Shown here one piece after another: positions 37,943 through 46,777 of a DNA stretch of 57,272 nucleotides. Position 1 is the stretch's first letter. Each line of letters starts with the position of its first letter. Under the pieces are notes generated by a model. That model ran no database searches and was not told where the DNA came from. It was given only the letters and a program-made list of their open reading frames with translations. This DNA is from Amycolatopsis sacchari (lineage in GTDB: Bacteria > Actinomycetota > Actinomycetes > Mycobacteriales > Pseudonocardiaceae), in assembly GCF_900114035.1 (NCBI RefSeq), contig NZ_FORP01000034.1, forward strand, positions 1-57,272. The letters run 5' to 3'. A program made the translations under genes and the position numbers.

Positions 37943-38718
37943 TGTTGTTGCGGGACAAGGTGGTCGTCGTGTCCGGCGTCGGGTCCGGGCTGGGCCGGGC
38001 GATCGCGGTGCAGAGCGCGCGGGCGGGGGCGGACGTCGTGCTGGCGGCGCGGACGGAGTCCCGGCTCGCGGAGGTCGCCAAGGAGGTCGCGGAGATCGGT
38101 CGGCGGGCGGTGGTGGTACCGACCGACATCGACGACGAAGCCGCCGCGCGCCGGCTGGTCGAGTCCTCTGTGGACGCTTTCGGTCGAGTGGACGCCTTGG
38201 TGAACAACGCCTTCGCGATGCCACCGATCACCGGGCTCGCCGAAGTCGGACTGCCCGAGCTGCGGGCGGCACTGGAGACGAACGTGCTAGCCACGCTCCG
38301 GCTGACCCGGTTGTTCGTGCCGGAGCTGGAGAAGACCCGCGGCTCGGCGGTGATGATCAACTCCGCGGTGCTGCGGCACTCGCGGCAGGGGTTCGGGCCG
38401 TACAAGACGGCGAAGGCGGCGCTGCTGGCGGTCGCGCAGGCGCTGGCGACCGAGCTCGGGCCGCGCGGGGTGCGCGTGAACTCGGTGGCGCCCGGCTACA
38501 TCTGGGGCGACCACCTGAAGTTCTACTTCGCCTACCTGGCCCAGCAACGCGGCGTGACGGCGGAACAGGTTTACGAGGAGACGGCCGCGACGATCGACCT
38601 GCGGAAGCTGCCGGAGCCCGAGGAGATCGCCGACGCGGTGGTGTTCCTGGTCTCGGACCTGGCGCGCGCGATCACCGGGCACTGCCTGGACGTCAACGGC
38701 GGGGAGTACCACTCATGA
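37942..38718 (+). CDS. Short-chain dehydrogenase/reductase (Rv3530c-like)
   Basis: A 258-residue classical SDR. The cofactor loop is SGVGSGLG (11-18), NNA is at 88-90, and the catalytic pair is Y154/K158 in YKTAKAA with S141 upstream. R39 after the second strand favours NADP or a mixed preference. It overlaps DUF1214 by 1 nt and the sulfotransferase by 4 nt, so the three are translationally coupled. The gene set suggests a steroid or lipid alcohol/ketone substrate. Confidence 0.85.
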   Translation: MLLRDKVVVVSGVGSGLGRAIAVQSARAGADVVLAARTESRLAEVAKEVAEIGRRAVVVPTDIDDEAAARRLVESSVDAFGRVDALVNNAFAMPPITGLAEVGLPELRAALETNVLATLRLTRLFVPELEKTRGSAVMINSAVLRHSRQGFGPYKTAKAALLAVAQALATELGPRGVRVNSVAPGYIWGDHLKFYFAYLAQQRGVTAEQVYEETAATIDLRKLPEPEEIADAVVFLVSDLARAITGHCLDVNGGEYHS

Positions 38719-39866
38719 CGCGCGAGAACGTCGGCACGGTCGAGGATCTCCACGCCTCCGCCACCCGGTTCACGGGCCTCGACGACTTCGGCGACGACGA
38801 CTACCGCGAAGGCCTCGCGGTCCTGCTGGAGTCGTACGAGCGCGACGCGTCACTCACGCCGTTCGGGCGGCGGGTCAAGCGCGCGTTCCTGCGGGGCGCG
38901 CTGATCGCCCGGCTGCTGAGCGAGGCGGCGTGGAAGCGCTTTCCCGAACACGCGGACGTCCCGATCGAGCGACCGATCTTCGTCACGGGCCTCCCCCGCA
39001 CGGGCACGACGGCGTTGCACCGGCTGCTCACCGCCGATCCGGCGCACCAGGGGCTGGAGGTGTGGCTGACGGAGGTCCCGCAGCCTCGCCCGCCGCGGGC
39101 GACGTGGGCGGACAACCCGGTGTTCCAGCGGATCCAGGCCGGGTACGAGCAGCACCACGTCGAGCACCCGGAGTTCCTCGGCGCGCACGAGATGTCGGCG
39201 GACCAGGTCGAGGAGTGCTGGCAGCTGCTGCGGCAGTCGGCGAAGTCGGTGTCCTACGAGTGCCTGGCGTACCTGCCGACGTACTCGGAGTGGTTGCGGC
39301 GGCAGGACTGGACGGACGCCTACCGGCGGCACCGGCGGAACCTGCAGCTGATCGGGTTGCCGGACAAGGACCGGCGGTGGGTGCTGAAGAACCCGAGCCA
39401 CCTGTTCGCGCTGGACGCGCTGATGGCTGTGTACCCGGATGCGCTGGTGGTCCAAACCCACCGCACGCCGTCGACGATCATCGCCTCGGTGTGCAGCCTG
39501 AACGAGCAGGCCGCGGCGGAGTGGTCGACCGTCTTCCACGGGGAGACCGTGGGGCGCACGCAGTTGGAGCTGTGGTCGCGCGGCGCGTCGGAGTTCCTCG
39601 ATGCCCGCAAGCGCTATGACGCGGCCCAGTTCTGCGATGTGGACTACGCGGATTTCATGGCGGACCCGGTGGGCACGGTCGAGGGGATTTATCGCCATTT
39701 CGACTTGCCGTTCACGCCGTCCGCGCGGGCGGAGATGACGCGGCTGCAGCGGGAAAGCGCTTCCCGCCCCGGCCACCGGTACGCGCTGGAGGATTTCGGG
39801 TTGACCGTCGAGCAGGTCGATGAACGCTTCGCGCGCTACCTGGAGGCGCACGCCCCGAACAGGTGA
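38715..39866 (+). CDS. Sulfotransferase-family protein (Rv3529c-like)
   Basis: A 383-residue protein with the PAPS-binding 5'-phosphosulfate loop TGLPRTGTT (91-99) and the 3'-phosphate segment THRTPSTIIASVCSL. It belongs to the large Sulfotransfer_3 group, which transfers sulfate from PAPS to lipids or small alcohols. It starts inside the SDR stop (ATGA). The PAPS-forming cysD-cysNC genes diverge from the same promoter region 2.5 kb upstream, so donor supply and use are physically linked. Acceptor unknown. Confidence 0.82.
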   Translation: MTRENVGTVEDLHASATRFTGLDDFGDDDYREGLAVLLESYERDASLTPFGRRVKRAFLRGALIARLLSEAAWKRFPEHADVPIERPIFVTGLPRTGTTALHRLLTADPAHQGLEVWLTEVPQPRPPRATWADNPVFQRIQAGYEQHHVEHPEFLGAHEMSADQVEECWQLLRQSAKSVSYECLAYLPTYSEWLRRQDWTDAYRRHRRNLQLIGLPDKDRRWVLKNPSHLFALDALMAVYPDALVVQTHRTPSTIIASVCSLNEQAAAEWSTVFHGETVGRTQLELWSRGASEFLDARKRYDAAQFCDVDYADFMADPVGTVEGIYRHFDLPFTPSARAEMTRLQRESASRPGHRYALEDFGLTVEQVDERFARYLEAHAPNR

Positions 39867-39874
39867 TGGGGCGC

Positions 39875-40152
39875 GGGTCTCGCTACCTGCGCGCGCCTTC
39901 ACGACGTGACGTGACCCAAACCCCACTACCTGCGCGCGCACGCCCTCACGACGTGCCCGGCCCGGATCCCGCCACCTGCACGCCCGTGCCCTGACGACGC
40001 GACCCGGCCCGAACCCGCTACCTGCGCGCGCACGCCCTCACGACGTGCCCGGCCCGGATCTCGCTACCTGCTCGCGCCTTCACGACGTGACGTGACCCAA
40101 ACCCCACTACCTGCGCGCGCACGCCCTCACGACGTGCCCGGCCCGGATCTCG
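39875..40152. repeat. Six tandem 43/46-bp repeats
   Basis: The word CTACCTG (CCACCTG in one unit) recurs at 39883, 39926, 39972, 40018, 40064 and 40107, giving periods of 43, 46, 46, 46 and 43. Units share CGCGC...CCTCACGACGTG...GGCCCGGAT. Units 1-2 recur almost unchanged as 5-6, a higher-order duplication. The last unit is the 3' end of the coding gene at 40107-40709. There are no spacers, so it is not a CRISPR array. Confidence 0.85.
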
Positions 40153-40709
40153 ATGTCCAGCCACACCTCTTCGGCGAGCGCTCCTCGCACGACTGCTTCC
40201 TCCGGTTGTGTGAGCGCGAGCCACACGAGAAGGTCGGCAGCGTTGGCGGGCTCGTCGTCGACCAGATCCGGCTCGCGCCCGGGCGCGAGGTAGCAGCGCA
40301 GCGACCACGGCGGCCGGGCCAGCTCGGCCAGCAGGTGCCGCTCGTGCTCGACGTAGGACACGACGAGGTCGTCACCACTCAGCTTCTCCGGCCGACTCGG
40401 ATCGACGTGGATGCGCACCGGCCGCCGGGCGTCGGGTTCCGGCACCGTCACAGCGCCGGAACCACGTCCGCAGTACGACCCCGGCGCCACCCACGGCCGC
40501 ACGGCGTCGGCCAGCTCGGTGAGCCCCGCACACGCGACGGTCCGCCCGGTCGGGGCCGATACGAGCCAGCCGCCGGGCCGGGCCTGCACGCGCAGACCCG
40601 GCCGAGCAAGCGCTTTTACCGCGCCCGCGACCGCACCTCGGGCAGGCACGCTGGCGAGGAAGGGGCGGGCCCAGTCCACTGCGCCGTGCTCACCGCAGGC
40701 TCCGCACAT
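40107..40709 (-). CDS. Uncharacterised protein with N-terminal CxxC
   Basis: A 200-residue protein I do not recognise. It begins MCGACGEHGAVDWARPFL, with a CxxC that could bind a metal, followed by an alpha/beta region (GLRVQARPGGWLVSAPTG) and an acidic helical end. ATG at 40709 has a strong AAGGAGG 5 nt upstream. The final 15 or so codons coincide with one unit of the 46-bp repeat array that continues past the stop codon, so the C-terminus may have been changed by repeat expansion. Confidence 0.65.
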   Translation of the reverse strand: MCGACGEHGAVDWARPFLASVPARGAVAGAVKALARPGLRVQARPGGWLVSAPTGRTVACAGLTELADAVRPWVAPGSYCGRGSGAVTVPEPDARRPVRIHVDPSRPEKLSGDDLVVSYVEHERHLLAELARPPWSLRCYLAPGREPDLVDDEPANAADLLVWLALTQPEEAVVRGALAEEVWLDIEIRAGHVVRACARR

Positions 40710-40886
40710 CCCGCCTCCTTTCGCTCCTCGCCCTTCCGCGGCGGACGACGCCCTCACACCCGGCGATCCCGCTCGGCCGGACGGTATCGCCGAGCCTGTG
40801 AGCCTCAGCAGGCGACGGAGCCCAGGCCACCGCGCCCGGACCGCGCACCACGAGGCCAGGGACGGAGGCAAGCCCCGGAAAGCCCC

Positions 40887-41600
40887 TCACGGCATCACGT
40901 CACCCGAGTTCGGACCCAGCGTCTGTCCACAGTAGAGGTTCCCACCCGGATCGCTGGCCAACAGAACAGCCGTGGGCGCGACCTCCTCCGGCCGCCCGAA
41001 GCGGCCCAGCGGCAGTTCCGCCCGCTTCGCCGCCTTCCAGTCCTCCGTGATGCCCTCGACCATGGGCGTCTCGATCGGGCCCGGCGCGATCGCGTTCACC
41101 AGCACGCCCCGCCCCGACACCTCCAGCGCGAGCGACTTCGTCAGCCCGATCACGCCGGCCTTCGCCGCCGCGTAGTGCGCCAGCCCGTGCCCGCCCTTGA
41201 TGCCGAGCTGCGAAGCGATGTTGATCACCCGCCCCTGCCCGCGTTCGACCATCCGCGGCACGACGTGGCGGCAGCACAGGAACACGCCCGTGAGGTCCAC
41301 GGCCAGCGTTTGCGACCACGTCTCCAGCGACATCTCGGTCAGCGGCGACTCGGTGAGGATCCCGGCCGAGTTGACCAGGACGTCGATCTCCCCGAGCCGC
41401 CCGGTGGCCGCCGCGACGGCCGCGACCACCGAGTCCTCGTCCGTCACGTCGATCGGCACCGAGTCGAACGCCGCGCTCTCCGCCCGGTCCGCCACGACGA
41501 CGCGCGCACCTTCCTTCACGAACGCGCTCGCGATGGCCTGCCCGATCCCGCTCGCGCCGCCGACGACGAGCGCGGTCCGGTTTTCCAGCAGTGACACCAT
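40887..41600 (-). CDS. Short-chain dehydrogenase/reductase
   Basis: A 237-residue classical SDR. GGASGIG (14-20) is the cofactor loop; NSAG and HYAAAKAG hold the catalytic Tyr/Lys. The D after strand 2 (VVADR) favours NAD. It ends with a GQTLGPNSGDVMP substrate-loop/C-terminus. ATG at 41600 has GGAGGA upstream and lies 6 nt after the previous SDR gene. It is the last gene of the asparaginase-cyclic imidase-MFS-SDR-SDR operon. Confidence 0.85.
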   Translation of the reverse strand: MVSLLENRTALVVGGASGIGQAIASAFVKEGARVVVADRAESAAFDSVPIDVTDEDSVVAAVAAATGRLGEIDVLVNSAGILTESPLTEMSLETWSQTLAVDLTGVFLCCRHVVPRMVERGQGRVINIASQLGIKGGHGLAHYAAAKAGVIGLTKSLALEVSGRGVLVNAIAPGPIETPMVEGITEDWKAAKRAELPLGRFGRPEEVAPTAVLLASDPGGNLYCGQTLGPNSGDVMP

Positions 41601-41605
41601 TCCTC

Positions 41606-42361
41606 CTACGCCGGCATCCGCACGGTCAGCCCACCGTCCACCGTGATCGTCTGCCCGGTCACGTACGACGCCTCCGCCGACGTCAGGAACCGGATCACGG
41701 CGGCGATCTCCTCCGGCCGGGCCGGGCGGCCGAGCGGGATGTCCCGGCCGGCGCGCTCCAGCCCGTCCGGCCCGAGTGAGTTGACCGGGTCGAGCGACTG
41801 CGGCGTCACGACGTAGCCGGGCACGACCGTGTTCACCCGGATCCCGCGCGGCGCCAGCTCCACCGCCACGCTCCGGCTGAGCCCGAACACCCCGGCCTTC
41901 GCGGCGCCGTAGTGCGCGTGCTCGCCCCAGCCGTAGACGCCACCGGCGATCGACGACACCGCGACCATCGCACCCGGCCCGCTCATCCGCGCGGCCGCGG
42001 CGCGGAACACCCGCAGCACGCCGGTGAGGTCCACCTGCAGCAGGTCGTCCCACGCCGCGTCGTCGAGGTCGGCGAGCGCGGCCTTGCGCAGCACCCCGGC
42101 GTTGGCGACGGCGAAGTCCAGCCGCCCCCACTCGTCGAGCGCACGCTGTGCGAAAGCGTCCACTTGGGACGAGTCCCGCACGTCGACTTCGTGCACGACG
42201 CACTCCCCGCCGACCTCCTTCACGGCGGCGACCGTCTCCTGTGGATCGTGCGGGTCGCCGGGGAACGTGCCGACCACGGTCCGCACGCCCCGTTCCGCGT
42301 AGGCGACGGCCAGCGCGCGGCCGATGCCGCTCGCGGCGCCGCTGATGATCGCGACCTCCAT
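41606..42361 (-). CDS. Short-chain dehydrogenase/reductase
   Basis: A 251-residue classical SDR. SGAASGIG (7-14) binds the cofactor, and HYGAAKAG carries the catalytic Tyr/Lys. The end GQTITVDGGLTVRMP is the usual SDR C-terminal signature. It overlaps the MFS stop by 1 nt (TGATG). Paired SDRs in this operon could oxidise hydroxy-acids or ketones made downstream of imide hydrolysis; that is inference. Confidence 0.87.
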   Translation of the reverse strand: MEVAIISGAASGIGRALAVAYAERGVRTVVGTFPGDPHDPQETVAAVKEVGGECVVHEVDVRDSSQVDAFAQRALDEWGRLDFAVANAGVLRKAALADLDDAAWDDLLQVDLTGVLRVFRAAAARMSGPGAMVAVSSIAGGVYGWGEHAHYGAAKAGVFGLSRSVAVELAPRGIRVNTVVPGYVVTPQSLDPVNSLGPDGLERAGRDIPLGRPARPEEIAAVIRFLTSAEASYVTGQTITVDGGLTVRMPA

Positions 42362-43680
42362 CACGCCTCCAGCGTCTTGACCTTGCGGGCGGCGAACATC
42401 ACCAGTCCCGAAGCGAACGTGCCCACCGCGCCGACCAGCAGCGCCGCCGTGTTCCAGTTCGAACCCGAGGCGAGCATCGCCGTGGTGATCACGCCGGCGA
42501 GGATCGCGCCCGGCTGGGAAAGCGCGTTCAGGAAAGCGGTTCCCGTGGCACGGCAACGGGTGTCGTAGCACTCTCCCATGTAGAACAGCAGCGCCGCGTA
42601 CGGTCCGATGAGGAAGAACATCCCCAGCGAGTACAGCGTCACCACCGCGACGGTCCCGCTCGCGACGGTCAGCGTCAGCGTGAACAGCACACCCGAGATC
42701 AGCCAGCCGATCGCGATCACGTTCCGGCGGCCGAAGCGGTCACCGATCCAGCCGTGGAACACGTACCCGAGGTAGCCGATCGCGTTGATCACGATGAGCA
42801 TCACCAGCGAGCCGGTGAAGCTGACGCCCTTGCCCGCCGTGAGCACCGTCGTGCCGAGCACGCTGAACACCTGGATGCCGAACCAGTTGACCAGCCACGC
42901 GAACCCGAGCACCAGCGTGTTCCGCAGCGCCGCGCCCTTGAAGATCGCCGCCAGCGGCGCCGACGGCTCGGCCGACACGCCGTACTCCCCCGCCAGCGCG
43001 GCCGCCTCGTCGGCCTTGCCCTGCTTGCGCAGCGCACGCAGCCGCTGCTCCAGCTCGAACTGCGGGCTCTCCTTCAGCCCGCGCCGCGCCAGCGCGATGA
43101 CGACCGCGGGGAACACGGCGAGCAGGAAGCAGCCGCGCCAGCCGACCAGCGGCAGGAAGATCGCGACGAACGCCGACGCCAGCAGCACGCCGAGCGGCCA
43201 CCCGCCCTGCACGAGGCTGTAGATCAGGCCCCGCCGCTTCTTGATCTTCTCGTCCTCGGTGACGGCGTAGATCTCGTTGAGGTACGTCGCGTTCACCGCC
43301 TGCTCGGACAGGCCGAGCCCGCCGAACGCCCGCACGCCGACGAGGTACCCCGCGCCGGGGGTGGCGGCGCTGAGCGCGGAGGCGACGGCGGTGCCGGAGA
43401 CCGTCAGGATCATGCCGCGGCGGCGGCCGATCCGGTCGACGATCGGTCCCACCGCGAGCGCGACCACCGCCGTGCCGACCGAGACCAAAGTGGACACGAG
43501 CGACGCCGTGGAGTCGCTCCAGCCGAAGTGCCCGCCGATCTCCGGGAGCAGGGTGCCGAACAGGATGTAGTCGTAGACGGCGAACAGCCAGGCGAAGAAC
43601 GCGATGATCGTCGCCCGGCGGGTGGCCTTGACCCCGACGCGGGGGAAGGAGCGCACACCGGTGGAAGGCGCAGTGGTCAT
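42361..43680 (-). CDS. MFS transporter
   Basis: A 439-residue permease with 12 helices and a large central loop (residues about 205-245, rich in Ala/Lys/Glu). Motif A is DRIGRRRGMILT in loop 2-3, repeated as GDRFGRRNVIA in the second half; helix 1 has AVYDYILFGTLLPEIG. It resembles the metabolite:H+ / sugar-porter-like group. Between the imidase-like and SDR genes, it is a candidate importer for the operon's substrate. Confidence 0.87.
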   Translation of the reverse strand: MTTAPSTGVRSFPRVGVKATRRATIIAFFAWLFAVYDYILFGTLLPEIGGHFGWSDSTASLVSTLVSVGTAVVALAVGPIVDRIGRRRGMILTVSGTAVASALSAATPGAGYLVGVRAFGGLGLSEQAVNATYLNEIYAVTEDEKIKKRRGLIYSLVQGGWPLGVLLASAFVAIFLPLVGWRGCFLLAVFPAVVIALARRGLKESPQFELEQRLRALRKQGKADEAAALAGEYGVSAEPSAPLAAIFKGAALRNTLVLGFAWLVNWFGIQVFSVLGTTVLTAGKGVSFTGSLVMLIVINAIGYLGYVFHGWIGDRFGRRNVIAIGWLISGVLFTLTLTVASGTVAVVTLYSLGMFFLIGPYAALLFYMGECYDTRCRATGTAFLNALSQPGAILAGVITTAMLASGSNWNTAALLVGAVGTFASGLVMFAARKVKTLEA

Positions 43681-43708
43681 GAGAGTGCCCTTCTGGGGAG
43701 GGTAGTGC

Positions 43709-44587
43709 TCAGGAACGGGGGAAACGCGCGAGGAAGTCGTCGGCGATCTCGTCGAAGGTCGACCAGCGCACGCCTTCGTGGCTGTTGATGTGCTCGATGA
43801 GGCGCTCGAGCATGAGCAGGTTCTGCGGGCGGCCGGAGACGTCCGGGTGGATGGTCATGGTGAACACGCCGTAGTCCAGCTCGCGGTAGACCCAGTCGAA
43901 CTGGTCGCGCCACATCTGTTCGAGGTCACGCGGGTTGACGAAGCCGTGGCTGTTGGCGCTGGCCTTGACGAACATCATCGGGGGCAGGTCGTCGAGGTAC
44001 CAGTTCGCCGGGATCTCGACGAGGTTCGTCTCCTCGCCGCGGACCAGCGGCTTCATCCACTCCTCGGCGGGCTTGGCGTAGTCGATCTTCGTCCAGCTGT
44101 CGCCGACGCGCACGTAGTACGGCGTGAAGTCGTTGTGCATCAACGAGTGGTCGTACTTGATGCCGCGTTCGAGCAGCAGCTCGTTGGTGACCGGGGAGAA
44201 CTCCCACCACGGCGCGACGTAGCCGGTCGGCGCGCTGCCGGTGAGCTTCTCGATCAGCTCGATGCTGCGGTCGAGGATAGCGCTTTCCTGCGCGCGGGTC
44301 ATCGCGATCGGGTTCTCGTGCGAGTACCCGTGCGCGCCGATCTCGTGCCCGGCGTCGACCACCATCCGCGTCTGGTCCGGGAACGTCTCGATCGAGTGGC
44401 CGGGGATGAACCAGGTCGTGCGCAGGTCGTTGCGCTCGAACAGCTTCAGCAGGCGCGGGACGGCGACCTCGCCGGCGAACATGCCGCGCGAGATGTCGCA
44501 GGGCGAGTCCTCGCCGCCGTAGGAGCCGAGCCAGCCGGCCACCGCGTCGACGTCCACGCCGAAGGCGACACGAATTTCCTTTGCCAC
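43709..44587 (-). CDS. Polysaccharide-deacetylase-family hydrolase, cyclic imide hydrolase-like
   Basis: A 292-residue NodB-fold hydrolase without signal peptide, so cytoplasmic. [20 protein letters not shown] (7-26) and HGYSHENP (86-93) carry the metal/substrate residues. From memory, this opening closely resembles the cyclic imide hydrolase of Pseudomonas putida, a relative of PgdA and PuuE-type allantoinase. Such enzymes open succinimide, maleimide or related rings to half-amides. It starts 1 nt downstream of the asparaginase stop. A peptidoglycan or allantoin role is less likely but not excluded. Confidence 0.7.
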   Translation of the reverse strand: MAKEIRVAFGVDVDAVAGWLGSYGGEDSPCDISRGMFAGEVAVPRLLKLFERNDLRTTWFIPGHSIETFPDQTRMVVDAGHEIGAHGYSHENPIAMTRAQESAILDRSIELIEKLTGSAPTGYVAPWWEFSPVTNELLLERGIKYDHSLMHNDFTPYYVRVGDSWTKIDYAKPAEEWMKPLVRGEETNLVEIPANWYLDDLPPMMFVKASANSHGFVNPRDLEQMWRDQFDWVYRELDYGVFTMTIHPDVSGRPQNLLMLERLIEHINSHEGVRWSTFDEIADDFLARFPRS

Positions 44588-44588
44588 G

Positions 44589-45611
44589 TCAGTACTTCCT
44601 TCCGAGAGACAGGGGGTTGCGGGCGCCGAAGGGGTTCTCGGCGTGCCGGGTGAGCTCCTCGGCCACGCGCACCGGATCGCGGTGGGCGGCCAGCAGGGCG
44701 GTCAGCAGGATGCGGGCCTGCGACGGGCGGAGCATCCCGGTGGGGACGGCTCCCGCCTCGACGAGGTCCACGCCACCGCCGTTGCCGTAGAGCGCGGCGA
44801 CGGGCCCGGCGTGGACACGGGTGGACAGGGCGACGACGACACCGTCGGCGGTCAGCCGGGCGACGGCGTCGCGGATGCGCGGGTTGCCGTTGCCCGCGCC
44901 GGTCGCTTCGAGCACGACACCGGTCGCGCCCGCCGCGACCACGGCGTCCAGCGCGGCGGTGTCCACGCCGGGGTAGAGCGCGACGATGTCGACCCGCGCG
45001 TCGAGGCCGGTCAGCTCGACGCGCGGGCCGCGGGCGGGGGCCGCGGTGAACAGCACCGCGCCTTCGCGGACCTGGCCGACGGGACCGGCGTCGGGGGTGG
45101 AAAACGCCGCAGCGGCAAGGGTTTGCGTCTTGCGCGTACCCCTGGCGGCGAACACCGCCCCGTCGAAGGTGATCAGCGCGCCGCGGTCGCGGGCCCGTTC
45201 GTCGGCGGCGACGGTGATGGCGTCCGCGAGGTTGCGCGGGCCGTCGGTGTCGGCCGCGTCCGCCGGCCGCTGCGCGCCGGTGAACACCACCGGACGCGGG
45301 TCGTCGTGCACGAGGTCGGCGAGGAAAGCGGTTTCCTCCATGGTGTCCGTGCCGTGCGTGACCGCGACGCCGAGCACGCCCGGTTCGGCCAGCGCGGCGC
45401 GGATCTCCCGCGCGATGAGCGCCATGTCGGCGGGGGTGAGCAGGTAGCTGCCGACGCACAGCACGTCCCGGCCCTCGACGGGGACCGGCACGTCGAACGG
45501 CAGGCGGTCGAGCAGCGCGGACACCGCGTCGCTGGCGAGGCTCGCACCCCGCCCGTTCTGGCGCGACGCGATCGTTCCGCCCGTCGACAACACCACGACC
45601 TTGCTCACCAT
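44589..45611 (-). CDS. Asparaginase-family amidohydrolase
   Basis: A 340-residue type I/II asparaginase-fold enzyme with both threonine motifs: STGGTIAS (9-16, nucleophile T13) and THGTDTMEE (85-93). No signal peptide is present, so it acts in the cytoplasm. It hydrolyses asparagine or a related amide to the acid and ammonia. Next to a cyclic-imide-hydrolase-like gene, it could act on the half-amide produced, which has the same side-chain amide as asparagine; this is inference. First gene of the operon, facing the LacI gene. Confidence 0.88.
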   Translation of the reverse strand: MVSKVVVLSTGGTIASRQNGRGASLASDAVSALLDRLPFDVPVPVEGRDVLCVGSYLLTPADMALIAREIRAALAEPGVLGVAVTHGTDTMEETAFLADLVHDDPRPVVFTGAQRPADAADTDGPRNLADAITVAADERARDRGALITFDGAVFAARGTRKTQTLAAAAFSTPDAGPVGQVREGAVLFTAAPARGPRVELTGLDARVDIVALYPGVDTAALDAVVAAGATGVVLEATGAGNGNPRIRDAVARLTADGVVVALSTRVHAGPVAALYGNGGGVDLVEAGAVPTGMLRPSQARILLTALLAAHRDPVRVAEELTRHAENPFGARNPLSLGRKY

Positions 45612-45646
45612 ACCTCCTCGGAGTGACCACGGCGGTCACCTTCAGC

Positions 45647-45677
45647 TACCCAATCGTTTGGCCCAAACGTTTGGGTA
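45647..45677. promoter_or_regulatory. 31-bp composite LacI-type operator
   Basis: TACCCAATCGTTTGG (45647-45661) and CCAAACGTTTGGGTA (45663-45677) form an inverted repeat around one central C, with a single mismatch. The right part alone, CCCAAACGTTTGGG (45662-45675), is a perfect 14-bp palindrome with the central CG typical of LacI sites, and CCAATCGTTTGG on the left is a near-copy. It lies between the asparaginase and lacI genes. Confidence 0.8.
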
Positions 45678-45763
45678 TCATGCACACGAGGAGGGGCCGC
45701 GGTCAATCAACTCGCTGTTACGATCGGGAAAGGCTCTGTAAACCCGCCGGGAGGCAGCGCGAA

Positions 45764-46777
45764 GTGGGCACGGAGAAGCAGCGACCCGTCACCCTGCGCA
45801 CCCTGGCGGACCAGCTCGGGCTGCACGTCTCCACGGTGTCCCGGGTGCTGCACGCGAAGCCGGACGAAGGCGCGCGAGCGGCGTCAGGCGCGACGGTGGA
45901 GCGGATCCGCAAGCTGGCCGACGAGCTGGGCTACCGCCCCAACCCGCACGCGACGAGCCTGCGGACGCGGCGGAGCAACCTCGTCGGCGTGCTCGTGCCG
46001 CGCCTGTCGGACATCGTGCTCGCGACGATCTACGAGGGCATCGAGGAAGCGGCGGCGGAGCACGGACTGTCGACGTTCGTCACGAACACGCGGGACGTGC
46101 CGGAGGTGCAGCGGGCGCGCACCGAAATGGTGCTGGGCCGCCGCGTGGACGGGCTCATCTTCGGTGATGCCTACGCCGACGGGGAATTCCTCGCTTCCGT
46201 CGCCGCTCGCGGTGTCCCGTTCGTGCTGGTGAGCCGCCGCTCGGGCGAGTACCCGTCGGTGACGTGCGACGACTACGAAGGCGGCAGGCTCGCGGCGGAA
46301 CACCTGTTGTCGCTGGGGCATTCGCGGGTCGCGGTGATCGCGGGCGAGCCGTACGCCAGCACGGGAATCGACCGGACGGCGGGTTTCGTGGACGCCTTCG
46401 CGGCGGCCGGCTGCCCCGTGCCGGAGTCCCGCATCGTCCACACCCCGTTCGACGCGCGCGGCGGCCGCCTCGGCGCCGAGCGGCTCCTGGCGGAACGCCC
46501 GTCGGCGATCTTCGCGGTGAACGACTTCGCGGCAATCGGCGCCATCGGCGCGGCACGCGACGCGGGACTGCGGGTCGGCGAGGACATCGGGATCGTGGGC
46601 TTCAACGACACTCCTCTGGCGGCCGAGCTGCCGGTCCCCCTGACGACGGTGCGCTCCCCCATGCACGAGATGGGGTACCGGGGGTTGTCGTTGCTGGTGC
46701 GCCTGATGGCGGGCGAGACCGTCGAGCCGGAACGGCTTACGCCGAAGCTGATGGTGCGTGCTTCGACGACGGGGTGA
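45764..46777 (+). CDS. LacI-family transcriptional regulator
   Basis: A 337-residue repressor. The HTH (VTLRTLADQLGLHVSTVSRV) is followed by the hinge (YRPNPHATSLRTRRSN) and a periplasmic-binding-protein-like effector domain (VGVLVPRLSDIV; GIVGFNDTPLAAEL). GTG at 45764 has GGGAGG about 10 nt upstream. It diverges from the asparaginase operon. The composite palindrome between them is its likely target, so an inducer from the operon's pathway should release it. Confidence 0.9.
   Translation: MGTEKQRPVTLRTLADQLGLHVSTVSRVLHAKPDEGARAASGATVERIRKLADELGYRPNPHATSLRTRRSNLVGVLVPRLSDIVLATIYEGIEEAAAEHGLSTFVTNTRDVPEVQRARTEMVLGRRVDGLIFGDAYADGEFLASVAARGVPFVLVSRRSGEYPSVTCDDYEGGRLAAEHLLSLGHSRVAVIAGEPYASTGIDRTAGFVDAFAAAGCPVPESRIVHTPFDARGGRLGAERLLAERPSAIFAVNDFAAIGAIGAARDAGLRVGEDIGIVGFNDTPLAAELPVPLTTVRSPMHEMGYRGLSLLVRLMAGETVEPERLTPKLMVRASTTG

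Noticed and set aside
39875..40152. Possible CRISPR array
   Set aside because: Units are directly adjacent with no unique spacers, no cas genes are near, and the unit derives from a gene end.
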